Shown here in pieces: positions 23,175 through 33,689 of a stretch of 64,000 nt of DNA. The DNA is from Sialis fuliginosa (Eukaryota > Arthropoda > Insecta > Megaloptera > Sialidae). The translations under genes were made by a program, and so were the position numbers. The notes below the pieces were generated by a model that searched no databases, was not told the DNA's origin, and saw only the letters and a program-made list of their open reading frames with translations. The DNA is taken from the NCBI GenBank assembly GCA_961205875.1, contig OY540812.1, positions 8,680,001 to 8,744,000 on the forward strand, given 5' to 3'. Position 1 is the stretch's first letter, and every line of letters starts with the position of its first letter.

Positions 23175-23281
23175 ACTGGGCGAGTGCAACAACAGACGAG
23201 AAAATTGATGAGAAAAAATTCACAGATGTAATTAATAAACTCACAAGTAACAAACGTCTATCTATAAAAAAATGTATTTGA
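23175..23281 (+). CDS. candidate coding exon 3, product unknown
   Basis: After the acceptor ACTATTATCTTTTCACAG the phase starting at TGG (23177) is open for 34 codons to TGA at 23279-23281. It reads WASATTDEKIDEKKFTDV, then INKLTSNKRLSIKKCI. It is lysine- and acid-rich with helix-like periodicity. It cannot follow exon 2 as drawn, because that exon carries its own stop; it could be an alternative terminal exon or part of a different transcript. Function unknown. Confidence 0.35.
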
Positions 23282-23640
23282 TTGACTGAATTAATTAAAA
23301 ATGTTAATTTTTATACTTAATTGCTTCTTCACCATATTTATATTTATGTTTACAATTTTTTATTTGTTTGAAATCTTCTATTAAAAAAATCTAATTACAC
23401 ACAGATATTACCAAGTTTAACTAAATGCTCCTTTAACTAACTCGAATTATCAATTGAACCAAGCATAGTAGGTACATTTAATTACAGGGATTTTTAATTT
23501 TTTGCATTGTTTTTAGAACGTACATGTTTCAATTAAAGCCAAATCTACTTTAAAGGAATATTTAGCGCTAAAGGAGCATTAAATTTATTGGTAATACTAA
23601 TTAATGTAGTAAATTATTTAAAAAAATAAATTTTTATATT
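23282..23640. other. AT-rich DNA, no gene seen
   Basis: AT-rich; would hold the 3' end if exon 3 is real. No strong additional feature. Confidence 0.4.
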
Positions 23641-23785
23641 TAATCCCTTAACGCCCAGACCTGAGCTCAGCTCGGGCATACTAAACTGGCAGAAATGACC
23701 AAACCCGAGCTCAGTTCGGGCATGATTAATTTTGCTTGCAAGAAAATTACGTTCATGTACTGAACTCAGGCTTGAAAAATAATTT
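23641..23785. repeat. reiterated GAGCTCAG palindromes, element-end-like
   Basis: CCCTTAACGCCCAG is followed by CTGAGCTCAGCTCGGGCAT (23661-23679), CCGAGCTCAGTTCGGGCAT (23705-23723) and TGAACTCAGGCTTG (about 23760). The unit CCGAGCT-GAGCTCGGGCAT is palindromic and repeated at about 44-55 base spacing. A TTAA...CCCTTAACGCCC start with such palindromes is reminiscent of piggyBac-type non-autonomous elements, but no second end is found. Confidence 0.4.
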
Positions 23786-24109
23786 AAAAATAACAATATT
23801 TTTTAGAGAAAAATTATTATTACCTACTTCTTATTTCATCATCATTAGTTCAATTTTAATTGTTTCAATCTTATAATTAAAAAAAATATATGTTTTTAAA
23901 ATTAAATCTTGATTTTTACGTATGAAATATATATTTTTTTTATAAATAAAGCATTTAGGTTTATTATGTTTTGAAAATACATATATTTTTAACCAGCTTT
24001 TTCCTAAAAAAATTTTTTGTATCAAGTTATAACAAAAATTAAATGTTTTTCAATTATACTTGATAATTTCTTATTATATTTAAAAATTGACCGACTCATA
24101 CACGAGTGT
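23786..24109. other. AT-rich DNA, no gene seen
   Basis: Very AT-rich; nothing supported. Confidence 0.5.
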
Positions 24110-24364
24110 AAAATTCTACTAATTGAGATCCACATTTTCACATCCCACATGCCTACATATGAGCATTAAATTAACTGCCCCCCCCCCTCCCCCACTTCCT
24201 CCATCCACTATTTCTCCAAAATTTTCAATGATATTGCTGATTTTAGTATTTTTTAATATCTTCATTCTAAGTTTGTAGCTTATATAGTTTATGAGATACT
24301 TTGCTTTGACCAAAAAGGATGGGTGGACGAACAACAAAAAGGGTTTCTTTGGAACCCTAAAAAT
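24110..24364 (-). repeat. dispersed repeat family 3, copy A
   Basis: Read on the minus strand it starts TTTAGGGTTCCAAAGAAACC, then TTCGTCCACCCATCC, TGGTCAAAGCAAAGTATCTC, ATAAACTATATAAGC and ends CTCAATTAGTAGAATTTTAC. The same order of words occurs at 33171-33686 (-) and 47771-48000 (+), with a related start at 29518-29700 (+). A C10 run at 24178-24187 marks the G/C-rich variable part present in all copies. No coding; the 72-codon frame here is incidental. Confidence 0.65.
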
Positions 24365-24440
24365 AATATAATAAATGAATTAAACAAATATTTGGTTTTG
24401 TTTTAATTTTATCCACTAAGAGGTATGGGTGGCATATAAT

Positions 24441-24857
24441 CAGACCCGGATTTAGAAATTTGCCGCCCCTAGGCAGTTGCGAAAATTGCCGACCCCCTCC
24501 CCCCCCTCGAAACTAACAGTTTAAGTCATAGATGTCAAAATATAAAACTCAGGATCTTTTTTTTTTTGGTTGCGTCAGTTTCAAATTTTATAGTTACATT
24601 AGGAAACATAAAAACTAAAAATTGAAGACCTTTTTTTAGTCATGCTTGAGTTACATGTATAGAGAAATTATTGCTTATGTGTTGAAATTTTTACGTCTCG
24701 ATTTTCGGATGGCAAACTCATCGATAATGGAATCAAAATCAAATTCAATTCCCACGAATACAACAAGTTTTCAAAGTTTCCACCAAAATTTGCCGCCCTT
24801 CAATTCTTGCCGCCCTAGGCAGTTGCCTACTCTGCTTGCATGGTAAATCCGGGCCTG
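24441..24857. mobile_element. non-autonomous hAT-type element, 417 bp
   Basis: Flanked by an exact 8-bp duplication CATATAAT (24433-24440; 24858-24865). Ends: CAGACCCGGATTTA on the left; CAGGCCCGGATTTA on the right read inverted. Subterminal TGCCGCCCCTAGGCAGTTG and TGCCGCCCTAGGCAGTTGC are direct-oriented near-copies at both ends. CAGGCCCGGATTTA ends with 8-bp duplications are typical of hAT non-autonomous elements. No transposase coding; frames across it are incidental. Confidence 0.9.
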
Positions 24858-24968
24858 CATATAATTTAGTTGCTCTTTAAAATATGTAAATGAATGACTT
24901 TTATAAATTCTATGTAAGATAGTTTATCATCGCAAGTTATGATTTTGCACCAGCTCTGTCGTGAAAGA

Positions 24969-25182
24969 AGATAATTATTTTAATTAAATAGTTACTTTCA
25001 ATAATAATAATTCTCTATCATATATACTAGCTAATTTTAAAATTTGCATAAAAAAACCTTTTATTTGAGATAGTAATTATTTTTATATTAATTTTTAGAG
25101 ATTTTTTATGCAAATTATATAATAAGCTAGTATATATGATAAATAATTATTATTATTCAAATTAATTAAAATAAATATCAAT
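24969..25182. repeat. foldback element, about 90-bp arms
   Basis: The left arm (GATAATTATTTTAATTAA...ATCATATATACTAGCTAA...ATTTGCATAAAAAA) and the right arm are inverted near-copies around a centre near 25075. The arms are AT-rich but share ordered non-trivial words (TATATACTAGCT, TTTGCATAAAAA). No clear target duplication. Confidence 0.7.
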
Positions 25183-25190
25183 AATGGTTA

Positions 25191-25192
<2 letters not shown>

Positions 25193-25228
<36 letters not shown>
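25193..25228. repeat. (TA)18 microsatellite
   Basis: An uninterrupted TA dinucleotide run of 36 bases, directly after the foldback element and before a GC-richer block. Confidence 0.95.
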
Positions 25229-25231
<3 letters not shown>

Positions 25232-25800
25232 CTTCTAAGGTAAGACAAGGTTCTATAAATTTTTATGCGACTTTAGGATTTACGGGTTTGTAACAGATTT
25301 CTAGAACTCATTTTCGCCTTAAACATCGAATAAGCGGACAAAACTGCTATGCTTAGGTCTGAAATGAGTTTTGTTTAACATACAATCTCCATTGCTACAA
25401 AAACTATTTACACCTAGAAATCTTAGTTTAAAGCACTTAAGTTCAATCAAGGTTTTATATTTCGACTCGGGACATTCTAGCGTTTACCGAAATCACAGTA
25501 TTCCAACATTTACGGCAACGTCTCCCGCTGTTTTGCATGTTTCAATCATCGGGTAAATCCGGCTGTCAGCTCAGATTCGGGCACCTGGCCGAATATAAAA
25601 CGTCAAGAGCATTGACAGGCACGGCGAGGGCGTTAAATCTAACCACCCTTCGTAAAGCAGGCGTCATTCTTCATAAAAGGGGGTCATCACCGTATACTGA
25701 TGATGCATTACGCCCGCCGTTGAAATATTAAACTTGTCGGGAACTGTGTCAGTCGCTGCTCAAGCGAAACATCGCTACTGAAGTTTAAAGTAAAGGATTT
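25229..25800. other. long GC-richer block, possibly conserved non-coding
   Basis: The longest stretch of high complexity in this part of the window, with CTCGGGACATTCTAGCG, ACGGCAACGTCTCCCGC, GGCTGTCAGCTCAG, GACAGGCACGGCGAGG and TTACGCCCGCCGTTG. Two plus-strand frames (61 and 64 codons) overlap in different phases at 25537-25556. Neither has a recognisable domain, and no splice pair encloses them. CTGTCA/TGACAG cores (TALE-homeodomain type) occur twice. It is not repeated in the window. An enhancer, lncRNA exon or degraded coding insertion are all possible. Confidence 0.35.
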
Positions 25801-26191
25801 TTTATAATATTTATATTTATATTAAAAGTGAAATCTCTGCTAGCTTTCATAGTCTTATTTATTACATTGTATAGTACAATATTTATTATGAATATGTATT
25901 TTACTGGAAGCATAGACAAATCAACTTAAGTGGCCAGATTCATCGCATCTTAATGCGGGAAATCGATTCTGATAATCCCCTCACTTAATTAAATTATTTT
26001 TATTTGTTATTATTTTATTTTCTACATAATACAACCAGCTTTTGTATGAAAAAAGTCCAATTTATGCCTAGTGTTTCCAATGTATATTTTATACGATTCA
26101 CTACCCAGTTAAATAAAGAATAAGTTATCATAATATTTTTTAAAATAGCATTTATGTAAATCACCAATTATTTTATACTTACAATGAAATG
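25801..26191. other. AT-rich DNA, no gene seen
   Basis: AT-rich, with a short complex patch at 25925-25985 (CTTAATGCGGGAAATCGATTC, GATAATCCCC). No gene supported. Confidence 0.4.
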
Positions 26192-26597
26192 CCGAAGTGG
26201 TCGTGCAGTTTTCATTGAAATTCGCTTATCACAAACTTAGTAGGCTTCTCCCATTTAATTATTATAAAATTTATATCATTTCTACATGTACAGATATTTT
26301 GAAACTCATTTGCTAGATAAAGAAGTACTCTTCGTTTATAGTACTCTTGAATATTTGTGCGATTAAATTATTATGTAATCTATTGAAAACTATATAAGTC
26401 AATTTTGTGGCAATAAATATTTGATATTCCGAATTTTAGTATTTAAATATGTTAAACATGATATAAAATTAATTAATGAAATGGACGTATATTTGTGATT
26501 CTATTTTAAATGATGTAACTATATAAGCTCCATCCTAGAAAAAAACATCCGATTATGATTTATGTTAGTCTTAATATTTTGGAATCTGAAACTTCTG
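26192..26597 (-). repeat. dispersed repeat family 2, copy B (inverted)
   Basis: Reverse-complement counterpart of 19420-19802, about 6.4 kb away. It retains roughly 45 extra bases (AGTACTATAAACGAAGAGTA region) that copy A lacks or has replaced, so both derive from a longer ancestor. Ends read CCGAAGTGGTCG at one side and GGGCAGAAGT at the other (inverted). Confidence 0.7.
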
Positions 26598-27129
26598 CCC
26601 ATAGTATCTATACATTTTTCATGTTTGACTACTTTTTGATTGTATATTTTTTAATTCCATTATAAATTATTAACGTAATATCAGAAGGCAATTCTGAAAT
26701 TAATCGCTTTGACTCCTGAATAACTCCATTATACAACTGTCGATACTATATAATATAGATAGGCACATGTAGGTAATAATAATAATATTCATTAGTATTC
26801 GAACATAAATCATATACAATTTTACAGAAGATATTCCATTTAACAAAGGTCACTTGGTCATGACTGAAACTGCTGTCGATATAATATAACATTAACCACA
26901 CTCGCATCATATTACATAATTATAGACAATATGTTGCAATTAGCACAATATAAATCTAAATAGACTTCAGTGTGCATTAAACCATACAGTATGAATATAA
27001 TTTATTAAAATTTTATAATGAAAATTTGAATTAGTTATTATATTTATGTAACTTTATTTCAAATGAAGAATTTTATTAGAATGTACTTTTTATATTTTAA
27101 CATTATATTTTAATACACTTTATCAGCAA
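26598..27129. other. AT-rich DNA, no gene seen
   Basis: AT-rich; nothing supported. Confidence 0.45.
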
Positions 27130-27335
27130 CAGGGTTTGATAAATGTAACACGGACCTTTTCCGGTGTCTGTGTTCAGGTCAAAGTACAAACAAACTACGG
27201 TACAGAGTAACTAATATAACAATCTGAAACGAACCCGTGTCCTCAGGTGTGTTATAGCGCGGACCGTCTACGTGACGTACCGGCGTTATGCGAGATAAAC
27301 ACCGTTGTTTTAAGATGATGAGTTTTTCTCCTCAG
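27130..27335 (+). other. GC-richer block upstream of an exon-like segment
   Basis: Complex, non-repetitive sequence (ACACGGACCTTTTCCGG, ACGAACCCGTGTCCTC, GCGCGGACCGTCTACG, CCGGCGTTATGCGAG). It ends in the acceptor-like TTTTTCTCCTCAG at 27335. It may be promoter, 5' leader or conserved intronic DNA. Confidence 0.3.
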
Positions 27336-27405
27336 ACCCATGCCTCACTTTCACATTAGCGAAACGGATCCATTATTATTGCTCCTCCTTCCGTTCGTGG
27401 AGGAT
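27336..27405 (+). CDS. candidate small coding exon
   Basis: A 70-base segment lies between TTTTTCTCCTCAG and GTGAGTAATT, both close to consensus. With one base left over at the start, it is open for 23 codons and ends on a codon boundary: PMPHFHISETDPLLLLLLPF then VED. A second phase is also open, so coding status is uncertain. It could be a start-codon exon (ATG at 27340) or part of an untranslated exon. No matching neighbour exon is identified downstream within the AT-rich DNA before 27.7 kb. Confidence 0.35.
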
Positions 27406-27713
27406 GTGAGTAATTTGATTTATGACTTTGATGATGTATAATTTTTTTTCGTTTCATGTAATAATGTTGTGATATTTAATTAATTTTTACGTGGTGAAAA
27501 TTATGATGAATTGGTAGTACATATACAACGTTATTCATATTGTTTAAAATTTCTCTTATATACTTTAAAAATTACTTTATTTTACTAAAATTCTTCTATT
27601 TTATTTTAGCACTACCTACCTAAGCTAATGACAGAGTGTTCCTTAAATAAACAGCCATACTCAACGGGGCAATTCTTTGGTTAATTTGAAGAAAGTAGTT
27701 CATATAAACATGT
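27406..27713. other. AT-rich DNA, no gene seen
   Basis: AT-rich; intronic if the exon at 27336-27405 is real. Confidence 0.4.
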
Positions 27714-27721
27714 GTCTGGAA

Positions 27722-28541
27722 CAGTGGCGAAGCGACCATGAAGCAGAGGAAGCAGTGCTTTTAATATTAATTTACACGCTCAATTATAAAACTATAATAC
27801 CTCTACGTCTTATTTTCTTGTATTTTAGTCGATATTTGTATGACGAGTTGCTGGAAATTTCACTAAAAAATTTCGAATTTTTGATTTCGTTAAAAGTATG
27901 TTTATTGTATAGAAACTGGCCTGAAAAGTTGAAATTTTCAAACCGCAGGACTGTATCTCGAAGTTTCAGTTTTTTTTCAAAATTTTGAAAAAATTTCGCG
28001 AAAAAACGAAAAAATTCAAATAAAAAAATGTCGATTTTTGACGAAAATTTTTTTGTCTGATTTTAAAGTATTATACATGTCATTATATAGATTCTGACAC
28101 GCTGATTTCAAATCCGTCAACTAAAATCAATTCCGACCACGCGTTCAAAAGTTATGGCCTTTTTTCTCCAAAAATTTGAAAAAACTAAAACTTTGAGAGG
28201 CAATATCTCAAGAACGGTTTACGAAACTAAAAATGTGGTTTGAAAATTTCAACTTTTCACGCCATTTTCTATACAATAAACATACTTTTAACGAAATCAA
28301 AAATTTGAAATTTTTTAGTGAAATTTCCTGCAGTGAACTTCAACTCGTCATCCAAATATCGACTAAAATACAAGAAAATAAGACATAGAATCATTTAGTT
28401 ACTATATAAATATATAAGAATTTATTTTAAAAAGTAAAAACTTGATCTTAAGGTGTTTCATAACTAGTTTTTTTTGTTAATAGGAGGGGGAAGATTGACA
28501 AAATATGCTTCCCTTATTAAAAATTTCACGCCTCGCCACTG
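27722..28541. mobile_element. non-autonomous hAT-type element with the same foldback core
   Basis: The 820-bp element is flanked by GTCTGGAA (27714-27721) and GTCTAGAA (28542-28549), an 8-bp duplication with one difference. Ends: CAGTGGCGAAGCGACC on the left and CAGTGGCGAGGCGTGAA on the right read inverted. CAGTGGCG starts with 8-bp duplications are hAT-type. These ends differ from those of the element at 5679-7058, yet both carry the same inverted-repeat core. No transposase coding; the 103-codon frame here crosses the left end and the core and is incidental. Confidence 0.85.
27807..28384. repeat. foldback core, second copy
   Basis: Inverted arms start GTCTTATTTTCTTGTATTTT and end with its complement. 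Inside, AGTCGATATTTG, GATTTCGTTAAAAGTATG and GAAAAGTTGAAATTTTCAAACC recur inverted on the right. Compared with the copy at 5890-6620, the left arm lacks the segment corresponding to GTTCAAAAGTTATGG...GTCAACTAAAATC on the right. The arms are visibly better matched to each other than the two copies are. Confidence 0.85.
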
Positions 28542-28549
28542 GTCTAGAA

Positions 28550-29517
28550 ATGTTTTGTGTAGGAGCTACAGCCCCCCGAAAGTAGTTTTTATTTAATATC
28601 TTGGGAACCCATTGTAAAACAATAATGAAATTTTATAATCGGTTTAATATTAATAAAAATTATCGATATCCAGTATCAATCAATAATTATTTACAACAAT
28701 TATTTTTAACCATAGAATAAGAATGAAAGTTTATGTATTAAGTATTAAGTAAATTTCTACAGTTATTTCTTTTGTAAACAGTTGATCCTATGACAAATTA
28801 GCAAAGTAAATTTAAGTATATATATATATAAGTTATATTAATATAAAATTTTAATACCAATTTGAATATTTTACTTTCTTTCAACATATAAGCATATATG
28901 TATGTGCACACCAATTTTAAATAATCAACATCATACTGAAATATTAAATACATACGTAATGCTGCTAATATTCATAAAGCTTCAAGTCAAAATATATTTT
29001 ATGATTATTAAAAATGTATGGCACGTAAGAGGTACTTTTACGAATACGTATTTTCCATTAAGATAAAATATTACGATGTAAATATTCGGATGGTACGCAT
29101 CACCTGCCAACTTATTTCTAAACTGTCATTTAAGCAAAAACATGTTCATCCTAAATCATTCGACTTCTTCGCAGACAAAAGCTTGCTCGCTTAGTACATC
29201 TACATAATGTGTATGTTACAAAAACATTACCGTTTTGAAAATATTTGCCGCATTCAGATTTGCGAGTGTTTTTAAAAACAAGCAGCTTTGCCAATCGACA
29301 TTAAGAGAGTGTTATTCAACGTTTTGCTGAATAATATTTATTTTAGAAATGTGGGAAAGGTAGGAGCTTTTTGAATGCATGAACAATAATATTTTATTCA
29401 TTCGTTGAATGCTCGTGTACAATTGGAACATTAAATAAGGTATTTAATAATAACCTTTAGAGTAGGTATTTAAATTAATATTTATTTTTGTTTTCAAATA
29501 TTTTTAAGATGTCTTCC
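28550..29517. other. AT-rich DNA, no gene seen
   Basis: AT-rich, with only scattered complexity (29150-29290). Nothing supported. Confidence 0.45.
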
Positions 29518-29700
29518 TTTTTTAGGGTTCCACAGAAAACCAGAAACTCTTATAGTTTCACTCTGTCCGTCCGTCTGTCTATCTATATAAATTTTATACC
29601 GATTAAAATTAAATTTGGTATACGGACGAAGACGGATAACCCAAAAACAGAAATGATACAATTTTTGAAAAAAATAATTTTTTGGACCCCTTTTCCATAG
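29518..29700 (+). repeat. dispersed repeat, family 3-like start
   Basis: TTTTTAGGGTTCCACAGAAA, then ACTCTTATAGTTTCACTCTG and TCCGTCCGTCTGTCTATC. The TTAGGGTTCC...CTGTCCGTCCGTC order is the same as in family 3 copies but the downstream part differs. Two overlapping frames on opposite strands here are by-products of the repeat. Confidence 0.5.
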
Positions 29701-31749
29701 ATTAAAAAGCATATTCAAATTTTATTTCACACCCCATTGAGTGGGATACCTTTGAATAGGCCTCCTTAAATGTAACAGAAAATGTCTTATAACCTATTGA
29801 TTTTAACCCTTCAGTCACGAATTATTTGCTTTTAAATGTCATTATCAGAGCGTCACCCCATTTCTAAACTATCAATTCAAAAAATCTGAAAAAACTCCAG
29901 AATGTAACTTTTAATTAGTACTTTCAATGAAAAATATATCGAACACTGTAGCAAAAATAGTTTATGAAAAATTTTGAAATAACTATTTTTTACAAATCAT
30001 AATGACAACAGAACGCTATCATGTGCGTGCCCAACACGCACTGGGCCGTTTTATTTAACGATATTTTGGTAGTTGGATATATGTATAAAGAAGTAATTTT
30101 TTTAATTTGGATTTTAAATATTGACTATCTCTCTTATGTTTTTAACCACACCGTGAATACATATTTACATATGTATATAAAAATAAAGATATAAAAATTT
30201 CCATACTTTCTACTCCGATCGCGGGTACTTTTATAAACTTCAAATACCAAAAAAGATATATTTCCTTTTATTTTCCATAAACATATTATTTTAGAAGAAA
30301 ACTAGTATACATACATATACAAATGTTACAACTGTTTAAGAATTCACTCATAAAAATCTTTGCAATATTTGTTATAAAGATCACTTCATGTGCAAATACA
30401 ACTTTAAAAACAAACGCCTCAACTTGACACAAAGTCAATCCAGAAATCCAACGACGACGCTGTATTTACATTTTACAAACATAAATGGATGTGCCATTCA
30501 TTGCAATTGCGTTTTGTATGGATGATATGAATCGATACATCATAAAAATGTTCTAAACAAATACAAGTTACACGTATTAAAACTGCATTTTAACGTAAAA
30601 TATACAGCTGATTAATTTTTAAAATTATTTTTGAAAGACTATAATTTTTTCGAAGAGAGTAGAAGTATTGTAAAATCGTTGAAAAATCGGATTAGGAGTT
30701 TTGGAAATATTTAAATTTTGTACTAACAAGGGAACGTTGCGTATAATTGTATAATTGTATTGAAAAAAAAAAAATCCGACCTACCCCAAAGTAGGTGTTT
30801 TTTGATAGACTCCATTGAAATTTTTAATATAAAAAATTATTTAATTCTCTATACCAATTTTTTAAGTAAAATATACATTTTTAAACTTATAATAAATAAA
30901 TTATTCTTTCTATCTTAAAATAACTAAAATGAATTGAAAATTAATAATTGGCTTGATATTTCGAAAATATTATTATGTGTAGGTATAAATAAATATATAT
31001 GTATTAGCATATGATTCATAGTATTGTTATTTTGAAAAACGTTAAACCCATTATTTCTTTTGCATATAGGTATATTAATTTAATGAAAATGTAGACATCT
31101 TATCTGATAACAATAATTTAGTATTTTGTTTTACATAAATCTTTTTAAATGTTTTTCGATTCAAATATTCGGTTAATTATGTTAAATGTACAAGGCTATT
31201 TATAATTTATCGCTGATGCTTTGAATTATTGTAAGACATATATTATTGCGTGATAAAATACAATATAAATTATTACAGTAATGTTAAGGAAACATGCCGA
31301 ATGAACTAAATGAGCTTATTTTTGTGTTTATTCTTATTTGCTATTCTTCAAGATAAGTAGACAACTATAATTTACATAACATTTCTTTGTTTACAAATCG
31401 TCTTTAGTTCTTAGAGATTTTAATACATTTTTCTTATTATAATTTAAAAAAAATGTCAAAAGGTATAATTTATAAATTTATAATACATCTTATATTTATT
31501 TATATCATTTTATTTTTTAAATTAAATTATAACTATTCAGGAAATTGATAACTATTGTTTCTCATAAATTGTTGTGAAGTTCATATCAATCAGTCAAGGA
31601 AGTATATAAAACAATATGTATTTTATTGATAATATCGAAACATACAAATGATTGACAGTACATTTTCTGATCTGACATAATCTCCATATTCATACGAGAT
31701 ATAAAAAATAATCTTATTTGTCATAAGAACAGAACACCTCATGTTCAAG
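29701..31749. other. AT-rich DNA, no gene seen
   Basis: AT-rich. A short hairpin ACCTAC-CCCAAA-GTAGGT lies at about 30780-30797 after an A-rich run. A small complex patch at 30005-30060 (CATGTGCGTGCCCAACACGC) is not open. No gene. Confidence 0.45.
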
Positions 31750-31965
31750 ACAGTACAGAAAATGTGATCTGCAGGTGAGGATTTTTACATCAAATATGAA
31801 GAATCGAATCCATTTACATGAATCCCCTCCCCTTGGCATTCGGGCAAAAGGATTTGGCGCGTAAAGCCTTCCCGTAACTCCCAGTCGTATAAGGGGATAT
31901 AACTCTAGCGTACAGACATGTTCTCACCACCTCAAAACTACCAACGCCTACTCAACTTTGCTCTT
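31750..31965. other. GC-richer block, possibly regulatory
   Basis: CCCCTCCCCTTGGCATTCGG, then AGGATTTGGCGCGTAAAG and TTCCCGTAACTCCCAG. TTTGGCGCG matches an E2F-type core; this is a motif resemblance only. No open frame and no repeat partner in the window. Confidence 0.3.
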
Positions 31966-32104
31966 AGGACTGATCTGTATAGGTTAACTATTTAAAAAAA
32001 TATTACTAGTAAACATCAACTTTACTGTTGTGTAATTAAGTAATATTGTAAATAGTTAGGATTAAATATGGCGTTCTGAAAATAAAGTTTCGGGTTAAAT
32101 GTAA

Positions 32105-32318
32105 CATTGTGTCCAACCTTTTCAACCTTCTGGGCCGCATAGCAGAAATTTTATTGCATTTAATTTACTAAGGGCCGCAGGCTAGAATATATAACTGAGG
32201 GCCTTCTTTTTTTAGTCATACTAAGTAATTTAAATGTACATTTATTACTATATAAATTTTATTATTACCCTCGCGGGCCGCACCAAGACTTCTCGAGGGC
32301 CACGGGTTGGACAAGCTT
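32105..32318. mobile_element. short hAT-like element, decayed
   Basis: Left TTGTGTCCAACCTTTTC and right (inverted) CAAGCTTGTCCAACCCG share GTCCAACC. Subterminal GGGCCGC words face inward from both sides (CTGGGCCGCATAGC, AAGGGCCGCAGG / GCGGGCCGCACC, GAGGGCCACGGG), as in the hAT element at 5679-7058. About 214 bp. No clean 8-bp duplication can be read, so the exact ends are uncertain. Confidence 0.55.
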
Positions 32319-33170
32319 GAGTTAGAGTATAATATGCATATGCAAAGAAAAATGTTTTATTTATTTGTTAATTAATGTCCGGTGGAAATACTTCGTAGAA
32401 ACATTTTTGTTTGATTTTGGTCGAAAACAAATTCTTTATAATATTGTGTAGAAGATAACTACAATTTTTTTAAACATAGAGTAATTTAATTAAGTTATTT
32501 AAACAGATCAATTGTCAGTAACAAATGTGTTTTAATTAAAATGTACTAATAATGTCTATAAATATTAATATAATCGTAAAAAATAAGAGGATAATAAATA
32601 ACGACGAAAGTAAAACGATAATAATAAAATCAATAATTTGCAATTGTGCTAAAATTTCAGCATTATGAAAGTAAACACGAATTTAACTTTTCAAAATTAT
32701 TTACGTGACTCGAATTGTAAATCCAGTAATCTAATTTGAAAAGACATGATTACAAACTTTGAACATAAAAATTCATTGATTTATTTTTCTCAGTGAAATT
32801 ATATAAATCCGATGAAACTTTTTAAAATTTTAATATACGTATTCTTTCGAAAGACCAACGTCGATTTATAAAATGAAGAGAATAAGCATTCTTATAAAAA
32901 TAATTTTAATTTATTAAAATATTTACCCAGTAAATGCCTACTTATTATCCCAAATATTTTAATATCCATAATAAATAACTTTTCCAAAATATTAAAGAAC
33001 ACTATAAATATATTATTTTAATTTAACCTTGTACTGAAACAAATAAATTATCACTCAAGATAATCATGATATGAAGAAAATATTTGACTGTATTACTAAA
33101 AAAAATTCGGTCAAGAGTCAAGACTGGAGCAATATGTGCATTTTTTAGTTAAAAAATATATAAAAATATG
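32319..33170. other. AT-rich DNA, no gene seen
   Basis: AT-rich; nothing supported. Confidence 0.5.
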
Positions 33171-33686
33171 GTCATATTCTACTAATTGAGATCTACATTT
33201 TGATACTCCATATGCTTAGATATAAAAATAAATATTCTATGACGCCCCTCCCTATTATTACAAAATTTAAAATGATATTTTTGACTTTAGTATTTGTCGT
33301 TGGTAGTCCCACCAAAGCTTCGTTACCAATTTTTTTTCAGATTTTTTAAGCCAGGGGGGGGGGGCAAAATAAAAAATAGGGTCAAATTCTACTGATTGAG
33401 ATCTACATTTTGACATACCACACGCTTTGATAAACTTTTTTTTTATTTGCTTTAAAGTCCTCTGCAGGTGCCATTTTTGATTTAGAAAAAAATAAGAAAA
33501 AGAGTCAAATTCCACTTGTTTGGTTATAAATTTTGACGTGCCACATGTCTTGGTTTAAAAAAAATATTTTTTTGTCAAGCTTTAGCTCCTTAGCCCCCCC
33601 ACCCATGAAAAATAACTTTTTTTTAAATTGTGAAGGTACATCTTTTTACATATTCAGTAAAAATTTCAAATTTCTAGCTTATACGT
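33171..33686 (-). repeat. dispersed repeat family 3, internally reiterated copy
   Basis: The module ATTCTACT.ATTGAGATCTACATTTTGA, followed by a CCA(T/C)A(T/C)GCTT word, occurs three times: near 33176, 33389 and, more diverged, 33507. Each is followed by its own G- or C-rich tract; the second is a G11 run at 33354-33364. The outer part matches 47771-48000 reversed (TTTAGCTCCTTAGCCCCCC, CAGTAAAAATTTCAAATTTC). The repeat therefore contains an internally multiplied unit of about 120-215 bases. Frames here are incidental. Confidence 0.65.
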
Positions 33687-33689
33687 ATA

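Noticed and set aside
27677-27988. 103-codon plus-strand frame
   Set aside because: It crosses the target duplication, the hAT end and the foldback core, so it is a chance composite.
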